41,906 nucleotides of DNA from Eubacterium sp. GTDB lineage: Bacteria; Bacillota; Clostridia; Oscillospirales; Ruminococcaceae. The position numbers and the translations under genes were made by a program. The notes below the pieces were generated by a model that was given only the letters and a program-made list of their open reading frames with translations, did no database searches and had not been told where the DNA came from. Positions 6,814 through 16,069 of this stretch are shown in pieces (within the stretch, counting starts at the first letter, position 1; every line of letters begins with the position of its first letter). The stretch covers positions 28,107 to 70,012 of the forward strand of contig JAFLRX010000010.1 of NCBI GenBank assembly GCA_022511265.1. The letters are read 5' to 3'.

Positions 6814-8256
6814 ATGTCCGACCAATCCCGCGCCCCTATCTACGAGGCGCTTAACAAATACCGTGCCGACAGGATAGTACCGTTCGATGTGCCCGGTCAT
6901 AAAATGGGCAGGGGCAACCCCGAGCTGACCGAGTTTCTCGGGCAGAACTGCATGAACGTAGACGTCAATTCCTCCAAGCCGCTGGATAACCTCTGCCACC
7001 CTGTCTCGGTGATAAAAGAGGCGGAGACTATCGCCGCCGAGGCGTTTGGCGCGGGCAACGCGTTTTTCATTGTCAACGGCACCACCGCGGCGGTACAGGC
7101 GATGATACTTGCTTCGGCAAAGCGCGGCGACAAGATAATCATGCCCCGCAACGTCCACCGCAGCGCGATAAACGCGCTGATATTATCCGGCGCGATACCG
7201 GTGTACGTCAACCCCGAGGTCAACAACGAGCTCGGCATACCGCTGGGCATGACCCCCGAAAATGTGGAAAACGCGATAAAAGAGCACCCCGACGCAAAGG
7301 CGGTATTCGTCAACAACCCCACCTATTACGGGGTGTGCTCGGATATAAAAAGAATAGCGGATATCGCCCATAAAAACAATATGCTGCTGCTCGCGGACGA
7401 GGCGCACGGCACGCATTTTTATTTCGGCGACAATATGCCTATCTCCGGCATGGCGGCAGGTGCGGATATGTCGGCGGTGAGCATGCACAAAAGCGGCGGC
7501 TCGCTGACGCAGAGCAGCTTTCTGCTGACCGCCCCCGGGGTGAGCGAGGGCTATGTCCGCCAGATAATCAACCTTATGCAGACCACCAGCGGCAGCTATC
7601 TGCTGATGTCCAGCCTTGACATATCCCGCCGCACGCTGGCGCTGCACGGCAAAGAGATATTCGCCAAGGTGCAGTCCTACGCGGAATATATGCGCAGCGA
7701 GATAAACGATATCGGCGGCTATTACGCCTTTTCCAAAGAGCTGTGCGACGGCGGCGCGTTTTATGACTTTGATATAACCAAGCTGTCAATACACACCCGC
7801 AACATTGGTCTTGCGGGAATAGAGGTATACGACATACTGCGTGACAACTACGGCATACAGATAGAGTTCGGCGATATAGGCAATATCCTCGCATATGTCT
7901 CCATCGGCGACAGAGAGCTGTACCTCGACCGCCTGATAGGCGCGCTGAACGACATAAAGCGTGTCTATTCCAAGGATAAAACCGGCATGCTGAACGTAGA
8001 ATATATTGACCCCGTGGTAAGGGTGTCCCCCCAGCAGGCGTTTTACGGCAGCCGCATAGCGGTGCCTATCGAGCAGAGCGCGGGCAGGATATGCGGAGAG
8101 TTCGTTATGTGCTATCCCCCCGGTATCCCGATACTCGCCCCCGGCGAGCAGATAACGCCGGAGATCTTGGACTATATCCGCTATGCGGGAGAAAAAGGCT
8201 GCTTCCTGACAGGTACGCAGGATTTGGAGATAAAGTATATAATGGTGATGGAATAA
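6814..8256 (+). CDS. PLP-dependent Orn/Lys/Arg decarboxylase (speA-like, fold type I)
   Basis: About 480 aa, the size of Bacillus SpeA-type decarboxylases. The N-terminal VPGHKMG motif is characteristic, DEAHGTHF (Asp about 195) contacts the pyridoxal ring, and SMHKSGGSLTQ holds the Schiff-base lysine (Lys226). It converts a basic amino acid to a polyamine precursor. I prefer ATG 6814 over GTG 6805 because the AGGAAAGG ribosome binding site overlaps the GTG. speE follows 16 bp later. No agmatinase (speB) is in the window, so if the substrate is arginine the route to putrescine needs another locus; ornithine or lysine cannot be excluded from sequence. Confidence 0.88.
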   Translation: MSDQSRAPIYEALNKYRADRIVPFDVPGHKMGRGNPELTEFLGQNCMNVDVNSSKPLDNLCHPVSVIKEAETIAAEAFGAGNAFFIVNGTTAAVQAMILASAKRGDKIIMPRNVHRSAINALILSGAIPVYVNPEVNNELGIPLGMTPENVENAIKEHPDAKAVFVNNPTYYGVCSDIKRIADIAHKNNMLLLADEAHGTHFYFGDNMPISGMAAGADMSAVSMHKSGGSLTQSSFLLTAPGVSEGYVRQIINLMQTTSGSYLLMSSLDISRRTLALHGKEIFAKVQSYAEYMRSEINDIGGYYAFSKELCDGGAFYDFDITKLSIHTRNIGLAGIEVYDILRDNYGIQIEFGDIGNILAYVSIGDRELYLDRLIGALNDIKRVYSKDKTGMLNVEYIDPVVRVSPQQAFYGSRIAVPIEQSAGRICGEFVMCYPPGIPILAPGEQITPEILDYIRYAGEKGCFLTGTQDLEIKYIMVME

Positions 8257-8272
8257 CTCGGAAGGTGTATTT

Positions 8273-9133
8273 ATGGATTTATGGTTTACCGAAAATCACA
8301 GCGAAAATGTGAGATTTTCTATAAAAGTAAATAAGCCGCTGCACAGCGAGCAAAGCCCCTATCAGCGCATCGACGTGTTTGAGACGGCGGAGTTCGGGCG
8401 GGTGCTGACGCTGGACGGCTATGTGATGATAACCCAAAAGGACGAATTTATCTATCACGATATGATAGTCCATGTACCGATGGCGGTAAAGAAAAACGCC
8501 GAGAAGGTGCTTATCATCGGTGCGGGCGACGGCGGCACGGTGCGCGAGCTTTGCCGCTATAAGACGATAAAGCACATCGACCTTGTCGAGATAGACGAGG
8601 CGGTGATACGCGTCTGCCGTGAGTTTTTCCCCGAGATGACCGCGTCGCTGGACGACGAACGGGTAAGCATACACACCGAGGACGGGCTGCGCTTTGTCCG
8701 TCATAAAAAGGACGAATACGACCTTATCATAGTAGACAGCACCGACCCGTTCGGTCCGGGCGAGGGGCTGTTTACAAGAGAGTTTTACGGCAACTGCTAC
8801 AATGCGCTGACCGATGACGGCGTACTGGTAAATCAGCATGAGAGCGCCTTTTATGAAAACGACGCCAAGGCGATGCGCCGCGCGCACGACCGCCTTAGCT
8901 CGGTGTTTGAGGTGCATGAGGTATATCAGGCGCATATCCCCACCTATGCCAGCGGGCATTGGCTGTTCGGCTTTGCCAGCAAGGGGCTGGACCCGATAAA
9001 GGACCTTGACGCGCAGCATTGGCAAGGCCTCGGCATAAAGACAAAATACTATAATACCGAGCTGCACAAGGGCTGCTTTGCCCTGCCCAATTACGTTATC
9101 GAGCGGCTGCACGGAGACGGCGGCGCATTATGA
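8273..9133 (+). CDS. speE: Spermidine synthase
   Basis: The 286-aa protein transfers aminopropyl from decarboxylated S-adenosylmethionine to putrescine. Visible motifs: GAGDGG (83-88) nucleotide-binding loop, LVEIDE (104-109), EDGLRFV (136-142) and VDSTDPFGPGEGLF (154-167) containing the catalytic Asp155. An N-terminal beta domain starts LWFTE. A GGAAGG ribosome binding site precedes ATG. Its TGA stop overlaps the ATG of the following CPBP gene (ATGA), so the two are translationally coupled. Confidence 0.95.
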   Translation: MDLWFTENHSENVRFSIKVNKPLHSEQSPYQRIDVFETAEFGRVLTLDGYVMITQKDEFIYHDMIVHVPMAVKKNAEKVLIIGAGDGGTVRELCRYKTIKHIDLVEIDEAVIRVCREFFPEMTASLDDERVSIHTEDGLRFVRHKKDEYDLIIVDSTDPFGPGEGLFTREFYGNCYNALTDDGVLVNQHESAFYENDAKAMRRAHDRLSSVFEVHEVYQAHIPTYASGHWLFGFASKGLDPIKDLDAQHWQGLGIKTKYYNTELHKGCFALPNYVIERLHGDGGAL

Positions 9134-10182
9134 TAATACCCGAAAAGTTTAAAAACGGCTGCGCGCGCGTCGGCTTTGCGCTGATACTGATATTTCTGTT
9201 TCGCATAATCACCGACTTCGCGTCCGAGCGGGTGATGCTGGCACTGTACGACCTGATGATAGACCCTGCCGAAGAGATACCCGACCTTACGCTGATAAGC
9301 TTTATCACCCAGCTGGTCTCGATACTGATACTGTACGGCGGCTGTATGCTTGCCACCGTGTGGGCGTTGGATTTTAAAAAGGGCGACCTTAATGGCTTGT
9401 ATAAAAAGCCGCAACGGCTGGGCAAGGCGGTATCATGGGCTGTCCCCTGCTACGGCGCGGGACAGGCGATAAACCTGATAGTAATAACCCTGTCATTCAC
9501 GGTGTTCAGCGATATCAACGCATTGCAAAACGGCTATTCCCCGCTTATCTCCTCCGGCACGTCTAACGGCGTACTGAGTATGATATTCATGGTATTTCAG
9601 ATGTCGATCATGGCGCCGATACTGGAAGAGCTGTGGTTTCGCGGCATTATCCAGACCAAGCTGTCCGACTGCGGTCACGGCTTTGCGATAATGGCGTCGG
9701 CGTTATGCTTTGCGCTGGCACACGGCAACATACAGCAGTTCTGCTATACCTTTGTTATGGGTATATTCCTCGGCTATGTACGGTACGCGTCCGGCAGCCT
9801 TGTCCCTACCACGATAATGCATATGATAATCAATTCCGTCGCGTCTATCGTGCTTGTGATGGTGTCAAACGATACCTTTATCTCTGCTATGACCAAAACA
9901 AGAATGGGCATACCGCTGGACGACGGCGAAAGCGCCCTGATGACCGCGGTGGGCGTTTATATTATCATTATAATTATAATGATGATCGTCGGCATATTTG
10001 CCGCATTCGGCAAGCTGAAAAGCCGCCGCCTGTACCGCCCGGTAAACAATTACCCCGCGCTGACAAAGGGACAAAAGCTCGGCGCGCTGTTAAAGGCACC
10101 GGAGTTTTTGGTAGGGATAATACTGTGCGTCGTTTATATGACGGGGCTGTGGTCGTGGCTGATATTTCAGCTTTTAGGATAA
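9130..10182 (+). CDS. CPBP family intramembrane metalloprotease (first of two)
   Basis: A 350-aa polytopic membrane protein with about eight hydrophobic segments. The CPBP/Abi (CAAX protease-like) motifs are intact: EELWFRG with Glu166, Glu167 and Arg171; FALAHGN with His198; and TIMHMIINS with His231. Family members cleave within the membrane and act in prenyl-protein processing, bacteriocin self-immunity or regulated proteolysis. It overlaps the speE stop codon and is followed 3 bp later by a second CPBP gene. Substrate unknown. Confidence 0.88.
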   Translation: MIIPEKFKNGCARVGFALILIFLFRIITDFASERVMLALYDLMIDPAEEIPDLTLISFITQLVSILILYGGCMLATVWALDFKKGDLNGLYKKPQRLGKAVSWAVPCYGAGQAINLIVITLSFTVFSDINALQNGYSPLISSGTSNGVLSMIFMVFQMSIMAPILEELWFRGIIQTKLSDCGHGFAIMASALCFALAHGNIQQFCYTFVMGIFLGYVRYASGSLVPTTIMHMIINSVASIVLVMVSNDTFISAMTKTRMGIPLDDGESALMTAVGVYIIIIIIMMIVGIFAAFGKLKSRRLYRPVNNYPALTKGQKLGALLKAPEFLVGIILCVVYMTGLWSWLIFQLLG

Positions 10183-10185
10183 AAT

Positions 10186-11205
10186 ATGGACTTTTACGAT
10201 TATTTTTCAAACAGATACAGATGTCAGGATTTTTCCGCGCTGCAAAGTAAGTCAGAGCTGTCTGTCTCCACCCTGCGCCGCGTCGCGCTGGAGACGGGGC
10301 TTGCTCTTATCGCGGCATTTTTTCTTGAGCATCTGTTTTCCTATATAATGGCGCACATTGCCGTGAGTATTCTCGGACTTTTGCCGGAATCTGATATCTT
10401 TTGGCGGACGGCAGTCATCTATCTGTACAGCAACTGCGCTACTTATCTGCCAAAGCTGGCTGTATTCGGCGTGCTGTTTCACCGCTTTAAGCCGGCGCAG
10501 CACCTGAACGCAAAATACGAAAACCGCCTTTACCTGCTGCCGATACTGGCGGTGGCGGTGTTCACCTTCGGCACATGGGGCTCGCAGGTGACCAAGGCGG
10601 TAAATTACTTTTTACAGATATTCTTCGGAGCCGGCGAGATACCAAATGTAATGGACGCCATTGCACCGACCGAGCTGCCGCAGGGCATTGCCATGCTGAT
10701 ATCCATTGCCGTTATCGCGCCGTTGGCGGAGGAGATAATATACCGTCGCCTGCTGATGACCCCGCTGCGGGTGCTGGGCGACGTGCCCGCCGTGGTGCTG
10801 AGTTCGCTTATCTTCGGGCTGATGCACGGCAACTTTGACCAGTTCTGCTATGGTTTTTTCGGGGGTATCATTTTCGGGCTTACCGTGATACGGTACGGCT
10901 CGGTAAAACACAGCATCGCGCTGCACGCTTTCCACAACCTGCTGGTGACAATGATAACATATTCCGACGTGCTGACAAGCGGAAATGAGGTATGGGCGGC
11001 AGTCTGCACATATCTTACCCGCCTCGGCGAATTTATTGTGCTGCTGTCCTATTACGGCGGCCCGCTTATCGCGCTGGTGCTGATACTGTCCGGCACAGCA
11101 AAGCTGGAGCAGGTCGGCGGCGAGGATAAATATAAAAAGCTGCGGACGGCGTTCTGCCCCGCGCTAATTGTGGGTATGGCGCTGGCACTGACGGAGTTTA
11201 TGTGA
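10186..11205 (+). CDS. CPBP family intramembrane metalloprotease (second of two)
   Basis: A 339-aa paralogue or distant relative of the preceding gene with the same motif set: AEEIIYR (Glu182, Glu183, Arg187), FGLMHGN (His214) and LHAFHN (His247, Asn251). Both proteins share the phrase HGN followed by QFCY, pointing to an old tandem duplication. The N-terminal ~35 residues are cytosolic and polar. It starts 3 bp after the preceding stop, so it is in the same operon. Confidence 0.87.
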   Translation: MDFYDYFSNRYRCQDFSALQSKSELSVSTLRRVALETGLALIAAFFLEHLFSYIMAHIAVSILGLLPESDIFWRTAVIYLYSNCATYLPKLAVFGVLFHRFKPAQHLNAKYENRLYLLPILAVAVFTFGTWGSQVTKAVNYFLQIFFGAGEIPNVMDAIAPTELPQGIAMLISIAVIAPLAEEIIYRRLLMTPLRVLGDVPAVVLSSLIFGLMHGNFDQFCYGFFGGIIFGLTVIRYGSVKHSIALHAFHNLLVTMITYSDVLTSGNEVWAAVCTYLTRLGEFIVLLSYYGGPLIALVLILSGTAKLEQVGGEDKYKKLRTAFCPALIVGMALALTEFM

Positions 11206-11222
11206 TACAATAAGGAGAATAT

Positions 11223-11715
11223 ATGGAAAACGAAAAAGACTACAGCTTTATCAAAAAAGCTGATAACCGCAGCAGCGATCATTGCCCTGCTGGTGGGGTT
11301 GTTTTTGTTTCTGTTTTTGCCAAGGACAAATGTCATCTCGATAGAGGGTACGTTTGTAAACACCTACTGCGAGGTCGGCGAAGGCGACTACGACGAACTT
11401 GAAAAGATAGATGTAAAGATAGACGTTACCTACACCTCAAACATTTTAGTACACGACAGGGGCGACGGCGAGGGTACGCTTGTCATGGGAAACAAAAAAT
11501 ATATACTGGGTTCTATGAGAGACAATGTGCACGGCGGAACCTACGGCGCGGTCTACTTTTGGTGCAGAGGAGAAGACGCCACCGCACCAAACATGTATAT
11601 GTGCATATACCCCGACCATACCGCTGTTATACATAAGCAGCAAAAAGCAATATGGCACGGTCCGGCTTACAACAGTGAAGAACTGTGGGAGCAGATTATG
11701 AGAGGTATTTTATAA
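11223..11715 (+). pseudogene. Small membrane-anchored protein gene with an early frameshift
   Basis: A good start (AAGGAG, then ATG at 11223) reads MENEKDYSFIKK and then leaves the coding frame; that frame hits a stop within about 60 codons. The +1 frame, which lacks its own start with a ribosome binding site, continues as LITAAAIIALLVGLFLFLFL (one membrane helix) and a soluble domain ending at 11715. Joining the two frames in the A6 run at 11253-11258, which has one A too many, gives one smooth protein of about 163 residues. It is the last gene of the speE-CPBP run, 17 bp behind the second protease. The extracytoplasmic domain is not recognised. Either an indel inactivates it, or the run is a sequencing error, or frameshifting is used. 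Confidence 0.65.
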
Positions 11716-11719
11716 TATA

Positions 11720-11751
11720 AACAAAATCCCGCCGACAGGCGGGATTTTGTT
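11720..11751 (+). terminator. Terminator after the CPBP operon
   Basis: A perfect 14-bp stem (aacaaaatcccgcc with its complement, loop gaca). Its 3' T-rich end merges with the TTGACA of the next promoter. Confidence 0.9.
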
Positions 11752-11779
11752 TGACAACAGCTTGGTTTTGTGCTATACT
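11751..11779 (+). promoter_or_regulatory. SigA promoter of the yjbQ-like gene
   Basis: TTGACA (11751-11756), 17-bp spacer, TATACT (11774-11779). This rules out any coding start upstream of about 11790, supporting ATG 11851. Confidence 0.8.
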
Positions 11780-11850
11780 TAATTAGAATAGACTTATTAT
11801 GCCCTGTAAGGGCAAAGAAATACAACGAAAAACCTCGAAAGGACAAAGAC

Positions 11851-12237
11851 ATGAAAAGCTATCATCAGAACTTTACGGTCAATATCCCCGCCGAGCAGGG
11901 CTATATGGACCTCACCGACGACGTTTTGGGCTGCGTACGCAGCGCCAACATCCGCACCGGCATCTGCGCCATCAGCACAATGCACACCACGGCGGCAGTT
12001 GTCACCGCGCCCAACGACCCGGAGATGCTGGACGGCTATCTCAAGTTTTATAACAAGCTCGCGACACTGGCGGAAGAGCCGCTGCGCCCCGCGCTGCTGC
12101 ATCAGGTGACCGGCAACACGGTAACTTTAACGATAGAGGACGGCGAGCTTAATCTCGGCCTTTCGCAGTACATTATTTATTTTGATTTTGACGGGCAGAG
12201 AGAAAAGTCCATTTCTATAGACATACTCGGAGAATAA
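11851..12237 (+). CDS. Divergent YjbQ/UPF0047 family protein
   Basis: A 128-aa protein of the YjbQ family (some members have weak thiamine-phosphate synthase activity; the true role is unsettled). The family's HTTA element is present in ISTMHTTAAVV, and the C-terminal strand pattern matches (IEDGELNLGLSQYIIYFDFDG). It deviates in two places where typical members are conserved: the His-rich loop ending in xxSH is missing, and GTWQ is replaced by GLSQ. The start is ATG 11851 after CGAAAGGA, since longer frames would begin inside the promoter. It may be a non-catalytic or altered member. It is followed by a GGAATTC-less ATTCAC repeat remnant and a small hairpin. Confidence 0.75.
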   Translation: MKSYHQNFTVNIPAEQGYMDLTDDVLGCVRSANIRTGICAISTMHTTAAVVTAPNDPEMLDGYLKFYNKLATLAEEPLRPALLHQVTGNTVTLTIEDGELNLGLSQYIIYFDFDGQREKSISIDILGE

Positions 12238-12303
12238 ACAAATAATTCACAATGCATAATTTAGGTATGCCGCTGTGCGGCATATATTTCAAAGGAAATC
12301 AGT

Positions 12304-13233
12304 ATGCTATCAATAGTTATTCCTTCCTTTAACGAGCAGGAAAACATCCCTGCCGCCGCGCGCGAGATAGGCGCGGTGGTGTCCCGACTGTCTGACGAAT
12401 ACGAGCTTATCTTTGTTGACGACGGCTCGCGTGACGGCTCTTGGGACATTATTACACAGCTTTCAGACGAAGACCCGCATATACGCGGGCTTCGTTTTTC
12501 CCGCAATTTCGGCAAAGAGAGCGCGATATTCGCCGGGCTGAAGGCGGCCGACGGCGACGCGGTCGCGGTGATAGACTGCGACCTGCAGCACCCCCCTGCC
12601 TTGCTTTCGGATATGTACAGCACATGGCAGGACGGCGCGGAGGTCGTTGAGGCCGTAAAAGCCAGCCGCGGCAAAGAAGGCATTTTTTACAAAATGTTTG
12701 CCAAGAGCTTTTATCGGATAATGAGAAAAAGCTCCGGCATCGACCTTGACCGCACCAGCGACTATAAGCTGCTGGACAGAAAGGTAGTAGACGCGCTGAA
12801 CGAGCTGCCCGAGCGGCTGACGTTCTTCCGTGCGCTGTCAGGCTGGGTCGGCTTTAAGACCGCGCGGATAGAGTTCGACGTTGCCCCGCGCAACGCCGGA
12901 AAGACCAAATGGTCGTTTTCCAAGCTGTTCAAGTACGCGCTAAGCTCTATCACGGGCTTTACCAATGTACCCATGCACATAATCACCTGGTCGGGCGTGC
13001 TGTTTTTCATCTTTGCGATAATACTCGGCATACAGACGTTGGTCAATTTCTGTATGGGCAACGCAGCCGACGGTTTTTCGACGGTGATACTGCTGCTGCT
13101 GATAATCGGCAGCATCCTTATGCTGGGCATAGGTATAATCGGCTATTACTTAAGTAAAATTTATGAAGAGATAAAATGCCGCCCGCGTTATATCATCTCA
13201 CAGCGGACAGGCAACAGGCAATCGAAAGGATAA
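12304..13233 (+). CDS. CsbB/GtrB-like polyprenyl-phosphate glycosyltransferase (GT2)
   Basis: A 309-aa GT-A fold enzyme with the nucleotide-sugar motifs VDDGS (38-42) and DCDLQHPP (91-98). Two C-terminal membrane helices (about 225-250 and 263-290) end in a basic tail. This is the layout of Bacillus CsbB and phage GtrB, which load a sugar onto undecaprenyl phosphate. ATG follows AAAGGAAA. The YfhO-family gene starts one base after its stop; CsbB and YfhO are an established functional pair in lipoteichoic acid glycosylation in Bacillus. The sugar cannot be read from sequence. Confidence 0.9.
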   Translation: MLSIVIPSFNEQENIPAAAREIGAVVSRLSDEYELIFVDDGSRDGSWDIITQLSDEDPHIRGLRFSRNFGKESAIFAGLKAADGDAVAVIDCDLQHPPALLSDMYSTWQDGAEVVEAVKASRGKEGIFYKMFAKSFYRIMRKSSGIDLDRTSDYKLLDRKVVDALNELPERLTFFRALSGWVGFKTARIEFDVAPRNAGKTKWSFSKLFKYALSSITGFTNVPMHIITWSGVLFFIFAIILGIQTLVNFCMGNAADGFSTVILLLLIIGSILMLGIGIIGYYLSKIYEEIKCRPRYIISQRTGNRQSKG

Positions 13234-13234
13234 T

Positions 13235-16069
13235 ATGAGCAACCAAAGCAAACGGTGGTCCGACATACGGTCTACCCTGTATAAAAACGGCTATCTTCTT
13301 GCCGCCTTCATCATACCCGCGCTGCTGATGTACGGCTGTTACGCAACCTACGGAATGCAGCCGTACGGCGAAAAATCCGTGCTGGCACTGGATTTAAACG
13401 CGCAGTACGTTTATTACTACGACTATATCCATGACGTTATAGGCAACGGCGAGAGCCTGTTCTATTCCTGGAGCAGAAATTTGTCCGGCGAATTTTTCGG
13501 CGTTATCGGCTATTATCTTGCCAGCCCGTTCAACATTATCGTGTGGCTGTTCCCGCGAGAATCTATCACCGACGGGCTGATGTGGATGATACTCGCCAAG
13601 ATAGGCAGCTGCGGTCTTATCACCGCATTGTACCTGCACAAAGGGCGCGGTCTGCAAAAAAACACCGCGGTGATATTCGCCCCGCTGTATGCTCTGTGCG
13701 CGTATATGGTGGTACAGACCATGAACCCCATGTGGCTGGACGGCGTGCTTATCTTGCCGCTGGTATGCTGGGGCGTTGACGCACTGGTAAAAGAAAACCG
13801 TTTTCGCCTGCTGGTGGGCGCGCTGATATACGCGTTTGTTACTAACTTCTACATCGGCTTTATGATAGCGATATTCACTGTGGTGTACTTTGTCGCGGCG
13901 TATTTTGCCAATGCCGACTACAGCGATAAAAAGACTGTTGCGGCGCGGTTTGTGTCAAAGGGCGCGCTGGCGGGGCTGGCGGGTGTGACTGCCGCGCTGT
14001 GCGGCAGCTTTATGCTGATACCGGTATACTATTCGCTGCAAAACGGCAAGTTTGACTTTACCGTACCCGACTACTCTCTCTCCAATAACTTTGAGCTGAT
14101 AGACGTATTCAGAAAGCTGTTTGTCAACAGCTATGACACCGTCCGCATGGAGGGGCTGCCAATAATTTTCTGCGGCTCGATAACTTTAGTGTTGGCGGGC
14201 GTGTACTTCTTCAATAAAAAGATCCCCGTTGCAAAACGGCTTGCCGCCGCGGGGCTGCTGGCGGTACTGGTCGCGAGCATGTACATAAAGCCGCTGGATA
14301 TGCTGTGGCACGGCGGACAGGTGCCTAACTGGCTGCCGTACAGATATTCTTTTATGATCTCGCTGATACTGGTGATATGCGCCGCGCAGGCGTTTGAAAG
14401 ACTGGGACAGGTCAAGGCACGCGCGTTGGGTCTGTCCGCGCTGTTCTTTATCGCGCTGGTGATAATTTCCGAGGGGCGCGATACCTTTATCAGTACGCTC
14501 GGCACGTCGGGCAGAGAGGTGTTTGCCTCTATGTCGGTGGCGCTGCCCGCGATAATATTTATCCTTATTGCGGTATGCGCCGCGTTTGCGGTAAGAAAGA
14601 CACAACGCGCCAAAAGGGCGATGTCTGCCTCGGCGGTAATTATTCTCATCGCCCTCTTCGCAGGAGAGATGAGCTTTAACACCTCCAACACCCTCACCAA
14701 GATGGATGATGATATCGTGTTCTCCACCAAGGAGAGCTATACCGACATAATCGTACCGCTGAGAGAAAAGGTGGCTGAAATAAAGGCTGACGACGACGGC
14801 TTTTACCGTATAGAAAAGACCTTCTACCGTACCGTCAACGACCCGATAGCGACGGGTATGTACGGACTTTCACACTCCAGCAGCACGCTGAACGCCAGGG
14901 CGATAAATATGCTGGGCTGTTTCGGCTTTACATCTAACGGGCATTATACCCGTTTTTCCGGCTATACCCCGCTGACCGCCGACATCTTCGGTGTAAAGTA
15001 CATTCTCGGCGCGGCTAACGGACGGGATAACATAAAAGGCGACCCGTCAAAAATCACCGTCACCGAAAACCCCGACGCGCTGCCGATAGCGTATCTGTCC
15101 AATTCCGCAATAAACAGCTTAGAGCTTGACAAGGACACACCGTTTGCCAATCAGATGGCTGTACTATCCGCTATGACAGGCACCGACTGCTCCGGCATAT
15201 ATACCGAGATACCGGCAGGCGAGCCTATTGCGGTGGGATGCGTGCAGGGCAGCTTTGCGGACGAGCATATCGGCTTTACCGACGCAGGCTCTAACGCGTC
15301 TGTCACCTATACCGTAACAACGCCGAAGGACGGCGACGTGTATATGTACATCCCCTCCGATTACGAGCGTGAGGTGTACGTGTACGTCAACGGCTCGTAC
15401 AAGGATGTGCTGTTCGAGTCGGACAACAAAAACATCAAGCTGCTGGGCAGCTTTACCGCGGGCGAAACTTTAGAAGTGCGGCTGGACTTACGCCGCAGCG
15501 ACCTGTATTACAAGCAGCCGCAGTTCGCGGTATACGACCCGCAGGCAGAAACTAATGCGATAGCGGCACTTAACGCGATGAACACCGACACCACGGTTGA
15601 AAGGATCTCCGGCACCGAGGTGAAAATATCCGTCAACGCCGACACGGCGAAAACATTGTTTACCACTATCCCGTACGAAAACGGCTGGGATATATACATT
15701 GACGGCAAAAAGACTGACCCGATGACCGTGTTGAACGGCTCGCTGTTTGCTCTTAACGTGGGGTCGGGACGTCATACCGTGGAGATGAAGTTCACCCCCG
15801 CGGGCTATCCTATGGCTATATTCACCACCCTTGCGGGCATCGCGCTGTTTACGGTGATGATAACGCTGTATCAGAAATTAAGGCAGCCGATAAAATTATC
15901 GGACACGCTTGCCGAGGAGGGCGAAGGCGTCTTCCCCGAGCAGGTGTTCGAGCCTGAGGATGACGAAAACGAGCTTTACAGCGGCGAGGACGGAGAAGAA
16001 CGGTTCTCAGTGCTGGAAGAGCTGTTAAACAGCAGAGAGCGAAAGGAAAAAGATGATACTGACGGTTGA
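13235..16069 (+). CDS. YfhO family membrane glycosyltransferase
   Basis: A 944-aa protein, within the usual YfhO range. It has about 12 membrane segments in the first ~490 residues, a large extracytoplasmic domain (about 500-860), one more helix near 865-885 and a short acidic cytosolic tail. The N-terminal block with DLNAQYVYYYDY and WSRNLSG carries the acidic residue pattern of GT-C type transferases, which use lipid-linked sugars outside the membrane. Together with the preceding CsbB-like enzyme it should glycosylate a surface polymer. The window has no obvious flippase for the lipid-linked sugar. Its end overlaps coaX by 17 bp. Confidence 0.88.
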   Translation: MSNQSKRWSDIRSTLYKNGYLLAAFIIPALLMYGCYATYGMQPYGEKSVLALDLNAQYVYYYDYIHDVIGNGESLFYSWSRNLSGEFFGVIGYYLASPFNIIVWLFPRESITDGLMWMILAKIGSCGLITALYLHKGRGLQKNTAVIFAPLYALCAYMVVQTMNPMWLDGVLILPLVCWGVDALVKENRFRLLVGALIYAFVTNFYIGFMIAIFTVVYFVAAYFANADYSDKKTVAARFVSKGALAGLAGVTAALCGSFMLIPVYYSLQNGKFDFTVPDYSLSNNFELIDVFRKLFVNSYDTVRMEGLPIIFCGSITLVLAGVYFFNKKIPVAKRLAAAGLLAVLVASMYIKPLDMLWHGGQVPNWLPYRYSFMISLILVICAAQAFERLGQVKARALGLSALFFIALVIISEGRDTFISTLGTSGREVFASMSVALPAIIFILIAVCAAFAVRKTQRAKRAMSASAVIILIALFAGEMSFNTSNTLTKMDDDIVFSTKESYTDIIVPLREKVAEIKADDDGFYRIEKTFYRTVNDPIATGMYGLSHSSSTLNARAINMLGCFGFTSNGHYTRFSGYTPLTADIFGVKYILGAANGRDNIKGDPSKITVTENPDALPIAYLSNSAINSLELDKDTPFANQMAVLSAMTGTDCSGIYTEIPAGEPIAVGCVQGSFADEHIGFTDAGSNASVTYTVTTPKDGDVYMYIPSDYEREVYVYVNGSYKDVLFESDNKNIKLLGSFTAGETLEVRLDLRRSDLYYKQPQFAVYDPQAETNAIAALNAMNTDTTVERISGTEVKISVNADTAKTLFTTIPYENGWDIYIDGKKTDPMTVLNGSLFALNVGSGRHTVEMKFTPAGYPMAIFTTLAGIALFTVMITLYQKLRQPIKLSDTLAEEGEGVFPEQVFEPEDDENELYSGEDGEERFSVLEELLNSRERKEKDDTDG

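Noticed and set aside
8279-9112. 277-codon minus-strand ORF opposite speE
   Set aside because: speE has all family motifs in the plus frame; the antisense ORF has no recognisable features or start signal.
11253-11259. Programmed -1 frameshift at AAAAAAG
   Set aside because: The slippery heptamer is present, but joining the observed frames needs +1 (or -2), not -1, so the usual mechanism does not fit.
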